Shown: positions 35,315-47,192 of the stretch, in pieces
Numbering within the stretch: position 1 is the stretch's first letter
Layout: the number at the start of each line of letters is the position of its first letter
NCBI GenBank assembly: GCA_020747065.1
Contig: JAGMVK010000006.1
Span: 2,542,001 to 2,606,000, forward strand
Reading direction: 5' to 3'
DNA length: 64,000 nucleotides
Origin: Cadophora sp. MPI-SDFR-AT-0126
Taxonomy: Eukaryota; Ascomycota; Leotiomycetes; Helotiales; Ploettnerulaceae
Translations under genes and position numbers: made by a program
Notes under the pieces: generated by a model
The model's database searches: none
The model's input: only the letters and a program-made list of their open reading frames with translations
Told to the model about the DNA's origin: nothing

Positions 35315-38075
35315 TAGATTGATAGAGAATCGAATCGAAATACCACTTTCAGTTGAGTTTAAGTATTCATGAGTGTGGCGCAGCAAGAAGCTCCCAAGGA
35401 GTTATTTTCTATTTTTCCAATTTACTTCGATGTCACTATCACTAAACCGGGCAGAGTAACGTCTTATGTACCAAGGCCCTTGTCCTCATCCGGAGAGAGA
35501 TCCGAGATTCACCGAATCCCATTGCTCCGCCCCCCAATTTCAAATATTAGGCTAATTTGTAAATAAATTATCTACCCGAGGGGGCCAATCAGATTTGAGA
35601 ATGTGTACGAACAGACCGAGGGGCCAATGGGAACATTTAATCTAAGTATATTATTTATAGTTTTATCGAGAGGGGACAAATTCAAGAAGATCACTAACTT
35701 TGGCTTCTCATTATTTCAGCGATACTTTCTAACCTTCATGTATTTGCCATTATTCGGGAGGGTGCTCAAAATCCGATATCTCATGTTCTATTAAAGCCCT
35801 TGGAAACCCTCTCAATATTCACACTCGACGACATAAACGGACGATTGATTAATTGATCCAGGAACGTCCTTTACTGTCTATGTATATGTCAATTCCGTAA
35901 ATGCATTAAGTTACAAATAACTTCCTCGGGATAATATGTCTGTCTTGATTCTCATAAAGGTGTAAAGATTTGTCGGGGCAATTCCTCTGAAAATTAGTCG
36001 TTGAGAAAACTTTCCTCAGCTATCTTGAAGCTGCATTGCCATAAACTGCTTGCTGATAGCTCTTGTGTAGATGCGGATATAACCAGCTGTAAGAAGCGTT
36101 CATAAGAATTGTCAATTGTCCACATGCGGTGGAGATTTCCCTTGTCCTTGTCTGTCACTCGAGCACCGAATCTTGCCGGAGGGGATCTGCTCCGCGCCGT
36201 ATCCTGACGAGATGGATTAGTGTCCATAGATCAGTTTTGGACAGAGTTTTGGATACTGGATTACCGTAATCGAAATTGATGACTTGATGTAGAAGGCCGT
36301 CTTGAGATTGGAAGCTCGAAGATCAAAGCTTTTATCACAATACTTTCGATACCTTATTTATATGCCGGACTGCTTCTCAAACACCTTTCGCTTTAGCTTG
36401 CAAAAATCAGGACTCCTCAGAGTCGTCGTCATTTTTCACTCAGTGCTTGGCTCGGACCCTTCGGACAGTTACCCTCACTCCTTTTGCAGTTGCTCTCAGA
36501 ACCGTTGTTTCGACTGGAATATGGCAAGGCGTTGCTAGCTATATCGATCTGTCATTCCGTTAGAATTGAGCTGAAGTCTGACTCAAGTCTATGATCAGTC
36601 TTTTTGATATTCCTGGGGCTTACACAGTAATTTCCCCACTCTGGCCTTCAGTCTTCTGTATACCTCCTCTCCGCTCACTCGTCACGCAAATTACGACCCT
36701 TTCTACCATCCAATCAACCAACTTAACTTATTACTTCAACCCCGATGCTAACTATAATTAACTAGTGGTTTTATTACGGAGAAGTTAAGGAAGGCTTATT
36801 TTGGATTTCACTATCAAATGTCGCTTAGGTAATCTACCTCGTCGAGGAGATGCGAATATTCCGTCAGAAAAGTTGGGTCTGGCACTCGTTATAGAATAGC
36901 CTTCGCCGTAGAACTTAGCACCACTCGTTAGAACGACTAAATGGATGTTAGAACTAAGCGTGGCTGCTGGGTTCGGGGCGCCTAAGAAATGAAGGCTGCT
37001 TTGTTGGGCACCTGTATTAAGATCAAGATAGGTGTGGTATGTTTGCAGGAGCTCGAGTGAGTTTACTGGACGGCAGTGAGATGTCACTTTCAGGACGTCT
37101 ATGGCTTTGGGGTGTAAAATGCAGAAAGATATGAGAGGCTAGGAGGACATCTGGAGTCCGCTTGTGTCTTCGTAGTCTAGGGTCCTGGAGAGCGGCTTGC
37201 TTCTGTCATAATATGCTATAACCAGCTACTAGGTTAAAAACTTCCAGGAGCCAAGGCAGTTGGAAGTGGGCAAACTGCAGGGCTGTGATATCGAAGTTTG
37301 TTAGGAGGTGTGGAATGCATTGATACTCTAACTATCAGCGGCACCTCCAAGACAAAGAGCCAAACAAGAAAGACAATTTTAATCAAATTTAATCTGCAGA
37401 TGATACACGTAAAAGCCTTTTCATTGAAACTTTCGTGTTAGTTAATGTACAAGTATAGCCCTCCTCAGACTATCTTTTATTGTTTCCCTAGAAGTTTTTT
37501 GTAAGGCTTCTGATCCTTGCCTGTCGAAATTGATGCTCGGATATTCCCAGCCAAGTGTGATGCAAACCACTATTAAGTATGCTATTACAACAGGCTGACT
37601 CAATAAGTAGGTGAATACATAATGGCTTGGGCGTCGGAAGCGTGACCTGTATTAAGACTCCCTTCTTTTCTGTTTATTTTCCCCTCCTTTCCCTTAACCA
37701 ACCCACCACGTACCCATGTAGCTTAGCAGGTCTTACTTTAACCGCTAAAGACAAAACGTTAAATACTTAGAGGAATAATCTTTAAGTGCACTTGCTACTA
37801 ATACTTCCACGGGATCACGTCGAATTGTAAAATCAAAGATTAGAATAAAACCTTTCAGAGCGAGGGGCTATCACGAGACCATGGCGGAATCGGAGAAATC
37901 GAACCCATGTCAATAGTACTAGTGCCCTTTAAGCTTAGCCAGGCGGAATAGACCTTCATAATCATCATCATCATCACCAAATTCACACCAACCCTTGATT
38001 TGGCGATGTGGACTGCAGAGCAGAAGACGTCCTTGAATCCTCCTGCTTCACATTCTGAGTTTCGGACTAGGATAA
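35315..38075. other. 2.7 kb gene-poor region
   Basis: No family match could be made. Two minus-strand open stretches (36227-35994 with RSRSPPARFGARVTDKDKG, and 37087-36785 with SLELLQTYHTYLDLNTG) are too short and isolated to call. An (ATC)n microsatellite lies at about 37959-37976 near the HET gene promoter. Confidence 0.5.
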
Positions 38076-39977
38076 ATGTCTGGAATATATCAGCGTTTAG
38101 ATTCTGGGCGCCTTCAGCTGCGACGCCTCTCTCTATCCCCGGGTGATTTGCACGACCCTGTCTGCGGTACTCTCGAGACGGTGTCCTTGGGCGAACATCC
38201 CAAATATGAGGCCCTTTCTTATGTCTGGGGGGTCGATATATCGCCTACACCCATGGTTCTTGACGGCACAAACGTTCCCATCACCAAGAACTTGGATAGT
38301 GCGCTTCGGCACTTACGGCGTGGCCATGGTCAATTGAGCCGATTGCTCTGGGTTGATGCAGTATGTATCGACCAGAGTAATGCTGTCGAACGTGCAGAGC
38401 AGGTGAAGCTCATGGATCCCATCTATCGTTCTGCCTCGACAGTTTTGGTCTGGCTTGGACCCGCTGCAGACGACAGTGATGTAATCATGCGAAGCATTCA
38501 ACGCTTCAACAAACAACATTGGCAAACGTACGATTTCCAAGTTGGCTTCATGGAAATGATGTATCGCCCCTGGTTTACTCGGATTTGGGTCATTCAGGAA
38601 TTTCTTCTGGGCAAGAATCCACGCATTGGTTGTGGGAATATTTGGGTTCCTTGGGTTTCCTTCCTTTACGCGTGGGCTGATGCCGGCGTGAATGATGACG
38701 CTATTGCGAGGGAATACAAAAAGCAATTCTCCGAAGCCGTCATGGAAACATTTCAACCTCCTTGGCTTCAACAGGTCGCGCACCCGACGTCGGAATCAAA
38801 GCCTACCTCTAGTGGTCTTATTCTCTCAAGACTACAAGACGCATTCGAGGAGAATTATCCGCAACTCCTGGGATTTGATAGCGAATCAGAGCTGCTGAGT
38901 AACATTGAGAAAGATCCCACTCTTTGGAGCGCAAGGTCTGACGTGATGAGATACCGCCAATATGAATCTCCCACCGCAAAGGCATACTGGAAGAAGTTGG
39001 AACTGAGAAGGGTTGTTCCCATACAATACCATAACTTCTTGTGGCACTCCCGGGGCACTTTGCGAAACCGTAAAAGTCTATCTTTCGTATCGATCCTGAA
39101 GGGGACGATGAATCTACGGTCAACAGACCCAAGGGACAAGGTTTATGGCATTCTTGGTCTCGTCAGCGACGAAGCGCGAGAGAGCATTCCCGTTGACTAT
39201 GAGATTGGGCCCGAGTGGACATTCGTACCCACTATGGAACACATCATCAAGCATGAGCCCGATGGGCTTGCCATTCTTGGTTTTCTATGGAGGACACGGC
39301 CGTTCAAACTCTCTATACCGTCGTGGGTTGTGGATTTTACAATATCGGCTGATACGGCAGACAGCCATTCCCCCGTGTTGCTGCGCGGAAGCTGCACGAA
39401 TGCCTCTTGGAAATGGGCTCAGGATGCCCAGATCTCGAACGATCACACGACACTCTCTACGTCAGGCCTCTCCTTCGGCAAAGTCAAGGAGCTGGTACAT
39501 TTTGCTGAAGGAGACCTCCAAGCGTACGTAAAGCAGTTTCGAGAGATCCAATCTCTCGTCAGTAGAGAATGTCCCTTGAGTGAACCACTATGGCGAACAC
39601 TTATCGGTGTCCATAATACTGGAGAAGCGGCATTAGATCCGGAGGAGCCTCTTCGCCAGCACTTCGAAGTATTGATAGGGGCATCGGACAGTGAGACAGA
39701 GTTTATCACCCCGGTTGCACATGCCTACAAGATGTTTGAAGATAATATCCTGCCGATCGTTCGCGGGAGAACATTCTTTGTCACTGACAAGGGGTTTGCG
39801 GGAATCTCAACGCCTGCAGTTCGACAAGGGGATACCATTGGGTTTATCTTCGGGATGGTGCGTCCTTCAGTGCTACGCCCTGTGGACCCTGGTGATATTG
39901 GAGTGAAAATGGAGGTGGTTGAGGAGGGCATTCAGTCGAGGAGACAACAGCAGCAGAAGCGATCATTTCCATGCTAG
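38076..39977 (+). CDS. Heterokaryon-incompatibility (HET) domain protein
   Basis: A single intact exon of 633 codons plus stop. The HET domain is at the N-terminus: YEALSYVWG (about 44-52), then LLWVDAVCIDQSN and the PIYRSASTVLVWLG block (about 90-128), and TRIWVIQEFLLGKN (about 170). The second conserved element DPRDKVYGILGL is near residue 355, followed by a region of the kind found in large HET proteins. HET proteins trigger self/non-self recognition and programmed cell death when incompatible strains fuse; the domain is related to TIR-like effectors. No NACHT or WD repeats are attached. The gene is isolated, with 2.7 kb of gene-poor DNA upstream. Intact status contrasts with the dead NLR-type gene at 48.5-49.6 kb. 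Confidence 0.93.
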   Translation: MSGIYQRLDSGRLQLRRLSLSPGDLHDPVCGTLETVSLGEHPKYEALSYVWGVDISPTPMVLDGTNVPITKNLDSALRHLRRGHGQLSRLLWVDAVCIDQSNAVERAEQVKLMDPIYRSASTVLVWLGPAADDSDVIMRSIQRFNKQHWQTYDFQVGFMEMMYRPWFTRIWVIQEFLLGKNPRIGCGNIWVPWVSFLYAWADAGVNDDAIAREYKKQFSEAVMETFQPPWLQQVAHPTSESKPTSSGLILSRLQDAFEENYPQLLGFDSESELLSNIEKDPTLWSARSDVMRYRQYESPTAKAYWKKLELRRVVPIQYHNFLWHSRGTLRNRKSLSFVSILKGTMNLRSTDPRDKVYGILGLVSDEARESIPVDYEIGPEWTFVPTMEHIIKHEPDGLAILGFLWRTRPFKLSIPSWVVDFTISADTADSHSPVLLRGSCTNASWKWAQDAQISNDHTTLSTSGLSFGKVKELVHFAEGDLQAYVKQFREIQSLVSRECPLSEPLWRTLIGVHNTGEAALDPEEPLRQHFEVLIGASDSETEFITPVAHAYKMFEDNILPIVRGRTFFVTDKGFAGISTPAVRQGDTIGFIFGMVRPSVLRPVDPGDIGVKMEVVEEGIQSRRQQQQKRSFPC

Positions 39978-40506
39978 ATTTCTGGTCATCTGAGAAAGGC
40001 GTGTGGTAGAAAAGTCGATCTCGCTCATCCTTTCTTCCTACTTGAGTCTGCACGACTAAACCTTATTTTGACGGGGTTTCCCTCCTCGAGGGGTCAAAAC
40101 ATATGCATATTTCTCTAGTAACTTGTTGTAATTTTTGCGGGCGCTTCTGTGTGATAGAGCGTCTGAGTCGAGGACACTCGCTTACTCCATTGGGTGATGG
40201 ATGCATCCGAAAGCAAATGGCAAGCTAGAAAGTTTCAAAATGAGAGAACGAGTTGTTTCGGCAGAACTTCAGCTGCTGGTTCTAGATCATATTACGTGGG
40301 CTAGTTCATGGGCCAATATCAGGCGGTTCGCTTAATCTTTTTGCCGACTCCACGAAACTTGTCTCCAACAGCGTTGTCAACTACGCATAGCAAAGAACGG
40401 AAGATCCTTGCGCCTCACGGCCATCTCAAGCTATAGTTTAGGAAGAGTTGTTATATAATCAATCTTCTGGAAGTAAAAACATCCGTTAAAGCAATTCGCA
40501 AACCCA
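39978..40506. other. Intergenic; upstream region of the tartrate-dehydrogenase-like gene
   Basis: No gene seen. An A/T-rich stretch (ttatataatcaatc, 40450-40463) may be a TATA region for the gene starting at 40507. Confidence 0.5.
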
Positions 40507-41760
40507 ATGCAACATCCACCTTACCTCAAAATGCCAACATCAACACAGCCCAAGACCTACAAGATTGCATCCATACCAGGTGACGGTATCGGTATCGAAG
40601 TTGTTGCTGCAGCCATTGTGGTCCTCAAGCAACTTGCTCAGACCCTCCAGACTTTCAACATTGAATTCACACATATTCCATGGGGAACAGCATACTACAA
40701 AGAGCACGGTCGCTATGTAGACTCCAATGTTCTCGATGTGTTGCGTGGATACGATGCCACTCTTTTTGGGGCAGTTGGCGCTCCTGATGTTCCAGGTATG
40801 ATGGTTTACTCGCAAGACCTAATATTCTGTTGCTAGGGCCGAGGCTAACTCAACTGATTACTGGTAGATCACATATCCCTTTGGGGGCTTCTCCTGGCCA
40901 TTCGCGGCCCCCTCCAGCTATACGCGAATGTCCGGCCTGTACGCACCTTTCCTGGAACGCATACAGCTCTTCGGCGCTCTGGTGATAAAGACATCGACTG
41001 GGTACTGGTTCGAGAAAACTCAGAAGGTGAATACGCCGGTCAGGGAGGGCGTTCGCATCTCCAACAGCCATGGGAGACCGCTACGGAAGTCGCAATATTT
41101 ACTCGGGTAGGAATTGAGAGAATCATGCGATTCGCCTTTGCCATGGCACAAAAACGACCAAGAAAGCTTTTGACGGTTGTTACAAAGTCTAATTCTATGA
41201 GGAATGGGATGGTATTATGGGACGAGGTGGCTTTGGAGGTCTCGGCGGATTATCCAGATGTAAAATGGGACAAGGTGTTGGTTGATGGTGAGTTTGGAGC
41301 GAATTTGCTTCACCGAAGTTCGGCACGCTAACAACAATCAGCCATGACCGTTCGGATGGTTAACAACCCTGCGTCACTTGACACAATTGTAGGGACAAAC
41401 TTACATATGGACATCTTGTCCGACCTTGCTGCCGCTCTCGCTGGTTCGATCGGAGTCGCACCATCCTCAAACCTCGATCCGACTCGCAAGAACCCCTCAT
41501 TATTCGAACCAGTTCATGGTAGCGCTTTTGATATCACTAGGAAAGGTGTGGCCAATCCTGTTGCCACATTCTGGTCTGCTGCGGAGATGTTGGAGTGGCT
41601 TGGAGAAGAGAAGGCATCGAAACAATTAATGGCTTGTGTTGAGACCGTGTGCGAGGCTGGAATATTGACCCCTGATCTACAAGGAACAGCGACCACAAAC
41701 GACGTAGTGAAAGCAGTGTGCGAGGAGATAAAGAACCTGGGTAGCTCGAAATCTTCCTAG
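40507..41760 (+). CDS. Tartrate dehydrogenase/decarboxylase-like enzyme (isopropylmalate dehydrogenase superfamily)
   Basis: A 375-residue model from three exons: 40507-40795, 40868-41287 and 41342-41760 (1128 bases). A second in-frame Met (40531) could also start it. The fold is the beta-decarboxylating dehydrogenase family: IASIPGDGIGIEVVAAA at the N-terminus, LFGAVGAPDVPDHISLWGLL, and the metal/substrate block VRENSEGEYAGQGGR. The DHISLWG and ENSEGEYAGQGGR sequences favour the tartrate dehydrogenase branch over leucine-pathway IPMDH. Further blocks are TKSNSMRNGMVLWDEV, NLHMDILSDLAAALAGSIG and FEPVHGSAFDITRKGVANP. Expected reactions: NAD-dependent oxidation or decarboxylation of tartrate or D-malate, giving oxaloglycolate, glycerate or pyruvate. 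Splice sites are gtatga...ggtag and gtgagt...atcag. Two regulator genes and a D-2-hydroxyacid dehydrogenase follow on the same strand. Confidence 0.88.
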
Positions 41761-42656
41761 GTTTGGAATAATTTCTTGCCTTCGAGTTGTATTTAGACTT
41801 TGGAATTGATTCATTCATAACATGATCCTTCCAGGGGTTTCCCGGATTGATCTAAGCAAAACCATCAAGAGTAAGCTGTCTATCTCACTTCTTTCAAAAA
41901 GAAAGAGCATATCCCTTCTTTCGAAGTTTTGAAGCTCTTTGACCAAAGTAATCTTGGCGCAATCTTAACACTTTTATGACAGTCGCCACTGCTGCATTAT
42001 TTCTTCTTCTTTTATTTGGTGAGATCAATAAATGCTCGCTCTTTTTGCTTACACTCTTGTATATCTGTTTCGCCGCCGGTTTCATGGGATTGCACAATTT
42101 GGTTTCAAGCCCTCGAAATGACAGCTCAAGAAGCGCATTTTCGTTTTACGAGATTGCGCACCGTGAGAGAAGATTGTCGTTCCATCGAACCATCTGGCGA
42201 GACATTTAATTAACTGTCATCTGAATCTAGAAATAATGATGAGGCTTTCGACTTAGTTCGTTGGATGTCATAACACAATCGTGAAGCGTTTGGCTCCGGT
42301 GTAGAAACAGAATCGATTGTTTCAAGGTGTCATAACTTACAACTTGTTGTGATTGGAGAAATCAAGTTAGCTGCTAGGTAGTCCCTTAGGATCCCCATTG
42401 GCCGGACCGGCTATTGTTCTGTGCGTGCGATTCGATAGCTCAAAAGGCAGTTCTCTCCCGAGTTGCCCCTCACTGCGGTCAATAGTTTAACCGAGGATCA
42501 GATGACGCCCCCAAAATAGAATTATCACTTGGCGCCAACACAAATGGACGGACATCATCCCAGGATTTCAATGAGAGGTTCTGCTCGCAGGTTTCAGAAA
42601 TTTTAGACAGATGATGCTCAACGGCCGTCGAGGAAATCGATCTGCATTCATTTCGA
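41761..42656. other. Intergenic, no supported gene
   Basis: A 77-codon ORF at 41976-42209 begins with a hydrophobic run (TAALFLLLLFG) but has no splice or family support. The region probably carries the promoter of the first regulator. Confidence 0.5.
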
Positions 42657-43973
42657 ATGATGAGAATGCCCGAGAGATCTAATAACATGGAAGAGCGAAC
42701 CGCAAGAAGTGCAGTGGCATGTAACGCGTGTCGGACAAAGAAACAGAAGGTCAGTTGTTGAACATCAACTGATGTCCAAATTATGACCCTGCCAATCAAT
42801 GCCTGCTAACGCAATCTTCTTGTAGTGTGGTGGAGAAAAGTTGGGAGCCCACTCAACCACATGACCAAGTTGCTGACGAGCCATATCATCCAGGCCGACT
42901 TGCGCCCGATGCCAGCAATTTGCCCTCGACTGTGTTTGGCCACGACAACAGAAAAGGTCAGTAAGATACCACAGTCGCCGCATACGCACTGGGTGACTCT
43001 CTGAAGGCGTGTGTATCTTGTGAATTCTTTTTGATAAGTGATGCGTGTCACAGAGGCCCAGCGAAAGGCTACACTGAAGCTCTCGAAGCCCGACTTTCCG
43101 AAACGGAAGAAGTGCTTTTCAGAGTCTTATCCTGCATCTCCACGGAAGATCTCTCCAGAGTATTACTAGAAAACCCATTGGATGCGGTATCTTCTCACCC
43201 AAAAGCTGATGCTCCAGATAGGAAGCAAGCTGTGGAGTGTTGGTCCAAATCGTCGCTGAAGACGTTGGCAGATATCCAAAACTGGTACGATGACCGCAGC
43301 CGCGTGGCAGCATCAGCAGTGGAACCGGCGGAGAGGACCAGTACTCTCCAGGATTTAGCGGAACATGCAAGTTTCCAACCAACGGCGAGTTCGGATGATC
43401 AGAATATGCCCACGGACTATGAGCAACAGGCTTCAGCAATCGCGAGGATCTCAGGTGGCGATTTTGGGGAAGGTAGTGCGACAGATTTGGAGCCCATGGG
43501 ATCTTTAGAAAACGTCGGTGCTGGCGAAGTGTTATATCACACGGGGCCCAGGAAACAGCGGCATGTGCAGCACATCCAAAATCAACAAAATCAAAAATAC
43601 CTACATCAACATCAACCTCAACGTCAACCTCAGCCTCAACCTCAACATCCGCTTCATTGGAATTCTACTATGCTACCAATCCAGGCTTCGGGTAGTGGTG
43701 ACACTGATAATTTCACTCAACAAGCTGATTCTGTCTGTACGAATAGTTTAGGTCTCACTCAAAAGTTCCAAGAGGACTTTCTCTGGTAGAAGAATTGAGA
43801 CGGGCGAATATATCACACATCATACGACAATTTTAAACAGGGAGCTTGAGAATTTGCAGATCATTTCAAAGCAAATACCAGGCACGATTAGGAATTTAGG
43901 ACCATTAGTTCCCCAAGCCTTTGTTGTACTCACTTCTGGTGCTATTGGTGGGAAACAAAATCAGATTGTTTGA
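42657..43973 (+). CDS. Zn2Cys6 transcription factor, short form
   Basis: A 344-residue model from five exons: 42657-42749, 42826-42839, 42894-42956, 43054-43785 and 43841-43973 (1035 bases). One exon is only 14 bp. The binuclear cluster is restored only by splicing: ACNACRTKKQK + CGGEK + PTCARC then FALDCVW, giving all six cysteines, followed by the linker KRGPAKGYTEALEARLSETE. The middle is rich in Gln/His (QHQPQRQPQPQPQH). Without the last intron the protein would stop at FLW (43789); the splice tggt/aaacag continues in phase to ELENLQIISKQIPGTIRNLG and a stop at 43971-43973. It is nuclear, DNA-binding, and lacks the fungal_trans middle-homology domain. Start choice: several in-frame Mets (42657, 42660, 42666, 42687). 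Confidence 0.8.
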
Positions 43974-44280
43974 CTCGTCCAACGCCCCAGTCAGAAACTC
44001 CCTAATAAAACCTCTAACACTCCAATAAAACAATACATAAAGCTTCGCTCCTAATAAATGATTAAGGGCTTCTTGTGAACACAGTCAGCCCCATAACCCT
44101 AAACCCGCTAGCGTGGTGGCTCAGGTGGCTGGAAAGCGGGGAAGACCTCGTTAAATAACCTTGTCATCACGAGGATGCTAAACCAACAACAACGACCAAG
44201 GTGCCATCTTGGATCCATATCTATTCAAGACTACTTTTGGAATACCGCCACTGTTATTTGGAGTTCCTAGCTTTGAAGAG

Positions 44281-46581
44281 ATGGGTTCATCGGTACCCCC
44301 AATTGAAATCGGTTCCTTGACGACCGTTTCGCCAAGCGAAAGTCAATTTATCGGCAGTTCCAGTGGTATATTCTTTGTCAATACAGTCCAGCGAGCTTTT
44401 GCTATCAGCAGAGTGAGATCACCTGGAGAGGATCCACAGCCAGACGATGGTGCCTTTGCTGAGACATACATTGGAGGAGTCGACGCGGACGACAATCAGC
44501 AGGAGAATGAAGGCTCCGGCTCCCAGACACCGAATAATCGAACGGAGCTCCCTCAATATAGAACCTATGGCATCGATACGCGCTTGCTCGGTCAACCCCC
44601 AAGTCGAGAACATGCAAGCAGACTGATTCAAGTCTATTTTCGGGTGTGGCATCCTCTCTTCCCATTTCTGCATGGACCGACATTTTTGAGGGATGTGGAG
44701 GCCTATTACACGGAGGAGAATGGTGTCAATACTGCTCCAAACAGAGCAGAAGCACGGCAACGACATTGCCGTGCTGTTACTTTCCAGTGTATTTTCAACG
44801 TTGCTGCCCTGGATAGACCAGATCTCCGCCTGACACCCAATTGTTCTATCAGGTCAGCGACCGAGCTTACCACCCAATTGTGTTCGCTCGCAACCAAACA
44901 CGATATCCCGGTTCTTCAAGCTTTGCTAGCTGGGCAAGTTTATCTCATCGCCACCATGTCACTACATGCTGCGTCAACAGTCGGCGGGTTACTTCTGAGA
45001 CTGACCTTGCATGGAGGGCTTCATCGCTGCCCTTGTCGGTACTCTCAGATATCTTCACATGATGCTGATATACGGAAACGTATTTTCTGGAGTGCCTATG
45101 CCGCAGATCGATATCTTAGCCAAGCACTAGGTCTACCTCTCGGCATTCAAGATTCTGACATCGACGTCTGCATACCTGGCTCAGTTGAGCTACATCGGCC
45201 AGTGCAAAGCCAAGCATCTGCAACCGAACGTGCAACAGCGGAAGTCTCTCTCCACTTACCTGATGGTCATCCGGCCCTGACACAAGCACATTCCGAATCG
45301 TCTGTTACATCAACCGAGAAATCCCCGCGTCTTAGGTCTGCTTCAGGTCTGCAACAACCCACAGGAGGTCTGTTCCGTGATAAACGACCTGGAGAGGACG
45401 CTTTGGCACATTATGTCGCCTATGGACGGCTCACGGGTCGCGCTCTGGAGATGTTGCACAAGTCGCTCAATGTACGAACTTTTCAATATAGCAGTGTACT
45501 TGAGCTGACAAGCGATATTCATTCATTCTGGAATTCGCTTCCTCAGTCACTGCAGGACCTTCCAAGCCCAAATGAGAACGCTAATGGACATACAAGTCAA
45601 AATCTTCTCGGCTTATTTTTCACCATCATCTATCAGCAGCTAATTCTTCTCGTCAATCGCCCATTTTTATCCTTAACTTCATCTTCTCTCGAGTTTCGGT
45701 TGAGCCTGCAGACTTGCATTGGTTCAAGCAGAATTGTAATTTCGACGCTCAGAGACCAGGCTTCTGGCCATCCATGCGTCTCCTGGCCCGGAACTCTGTC
45801 AGTAACTTGGATGTCTGGATTGATACTAGCTTTTGCATGCGCATTAGGTCTCTATCCAGTCGAGAAAGGTTTCCCGTGAGTAAATCCATGTTTTCAGTGC
45901 ATTTCTCGTGTTCAATTGCGCTCTTTTTGACGGCAAGATTAAAATAAATCGTTGGAAGAGTGTAACGTTCATTAACTAAAAGTTTCTAGTGAAATAAATT
46001 CTTGTCTCCAACTACTCAAGGGGATGAGTGGGTCGATATCAACCGCTAAACACTGCCATTCAGCGTTAAAGACTTTACTGGATGATCTATCCTCATCCCA
46101 CTATGGTGAAAATCTCGACAATTTCACGACGTCTCTATCCTCTTCCAAGAAGCGTACTCATTCTGTCAGTGCTACGCGAGATTCAAACCAGGACCCACGC
46201 CGCAGCAGACTGGAAAACAACAATTCAAAGCGACAAAGATCGTCAAATCTGAGAGAAGGCACGGCCCAGATTCGGGTACTAGGTGATGATTGCAATGCAG
46301 CAGAGAGTGTTCCAGAACAGGATGGGTTTGACCTTACCCATACCCCTCTGAATTACGCTGCCACAGTATTGCAACCAGGCAACTACGCCACTGGCGGCAG
46401 CGGTGTAGACAATACTGCCCAATTTTGGATACAACAATCTGGGGTAAATTTCAATACCAGCGGCCAACCAGCAGCATATGCACAGGACATATTTAGTCGG
46501 CTGAGCTGTGAGAATCTCTTGCAGTTCGACGAGAGCTTTCAAGCTGGATTCTGGAATAATAACGACTTTCCGGGGCCTTGA
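44281..46581 (+). CDS. Fungal-specific transcription factor domain protein lacking a visible DNA-binding domain
   Basis: A model of up to 728 residues from exons 44281-45875 and 45990-46581 (intron gtgagt...ttctag, 114 bp). The frame opens before FIGSSSGIFFVNTVQRAFA, the block that usually follows the Zn2Cys6 cluster in this family. The fungal_trans domain follows: HASRLIQVYFRVWHPLFPFL, FQCIFNVAALD, and RIFWSAYAADRYLSQALGLP. The C-terminal part is Ser/Asn-rich and ends FWNNNDFPGP. No cysteine cluster is seen upstream of 44281. An alternative first exon starting at 44175 (MLNQQQRPS, spliced at 44201-44271) is also in phase. It may work as a partner of the regulator just upstream, or it may be the back half of one longer gene whose front has been lost or rearranged. 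Confidence 0.72.
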
Positions 46582-47192
46582 AAAATATCAAACTTCTAAT
46601 AAAGCTTTATCTACAGTGCAAAACAAGGAAGATCATGCTGTGTGCGGTGAATTGTCGAAGCTGGTGAGCGTCGTGCTACTCTCCTCGTCAACACGCTTCT
46701 ACTCTCATCAAATCATCACCAGGCTACACCAAATTGTACTATTTTGGCTGTGGCGTGCCCAAGTTTTGGTCTGGGCCGGCTTTGAACAAAAAGGCCGAAT
46801 TGAAAACGCTAGCACAATCGCGCGTTATCCCTCCCAACCCTAGTCTCCAGACTTTAACCCTATACTATGAAAAGGAGCGAGAGGAGTTGAGTGGAGGCGG
46901 GGATTGCGGCTAAACGTTTCATTGCGGACTTCGCGGCGGCTAAAAGTCTGGCCGATGACAAGCAAAATTTTACTTTCCAGGACTTAGAGTTTACCTGGCT
47001 CAAAGAACGAGAAAGTAATTCTTGCTTAAGTTGTATTATAACAGAGCCATGCAGAAACGGCTCCGCCCAGTTGGACTCACTAACTTTCCTAATAGACCTC
47101 CGGAAATCGACGTCAGAACACCTTCCGATTTTTTTGCTCTGGTCTTTCAGATCTTACCACATTAACATTCGAATTGTTGCGTACTAGAAGCC
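46582..47192. other. Intergenic, no supported gene
   Basis: Short ORFs only. A GCGGCTAAA-type motif occurs twice (near 46907 and 46937). It likely holds the promoter of the dehydrogenase gene. Confidence 0.5.

Noticed and set aside
36785..37087. 100-codon minus-strand ORF
   Set aside because: No recognisable motif; surrounding sequence on the same strand has many stops.
41976..42209. Small ORF with a hydrophobic start
   Set aside because: No family, weak context and no neighbouring exon; could be a chance hydrophobic run.
42657..46581. One continuous transcription factor gene
   Set aside because: The upstream ORF splices in phase to its own stop at 43973 and no donor joins it in phase to the downstream domain with a normal intron length; kept as two genes with the doubt recorded.
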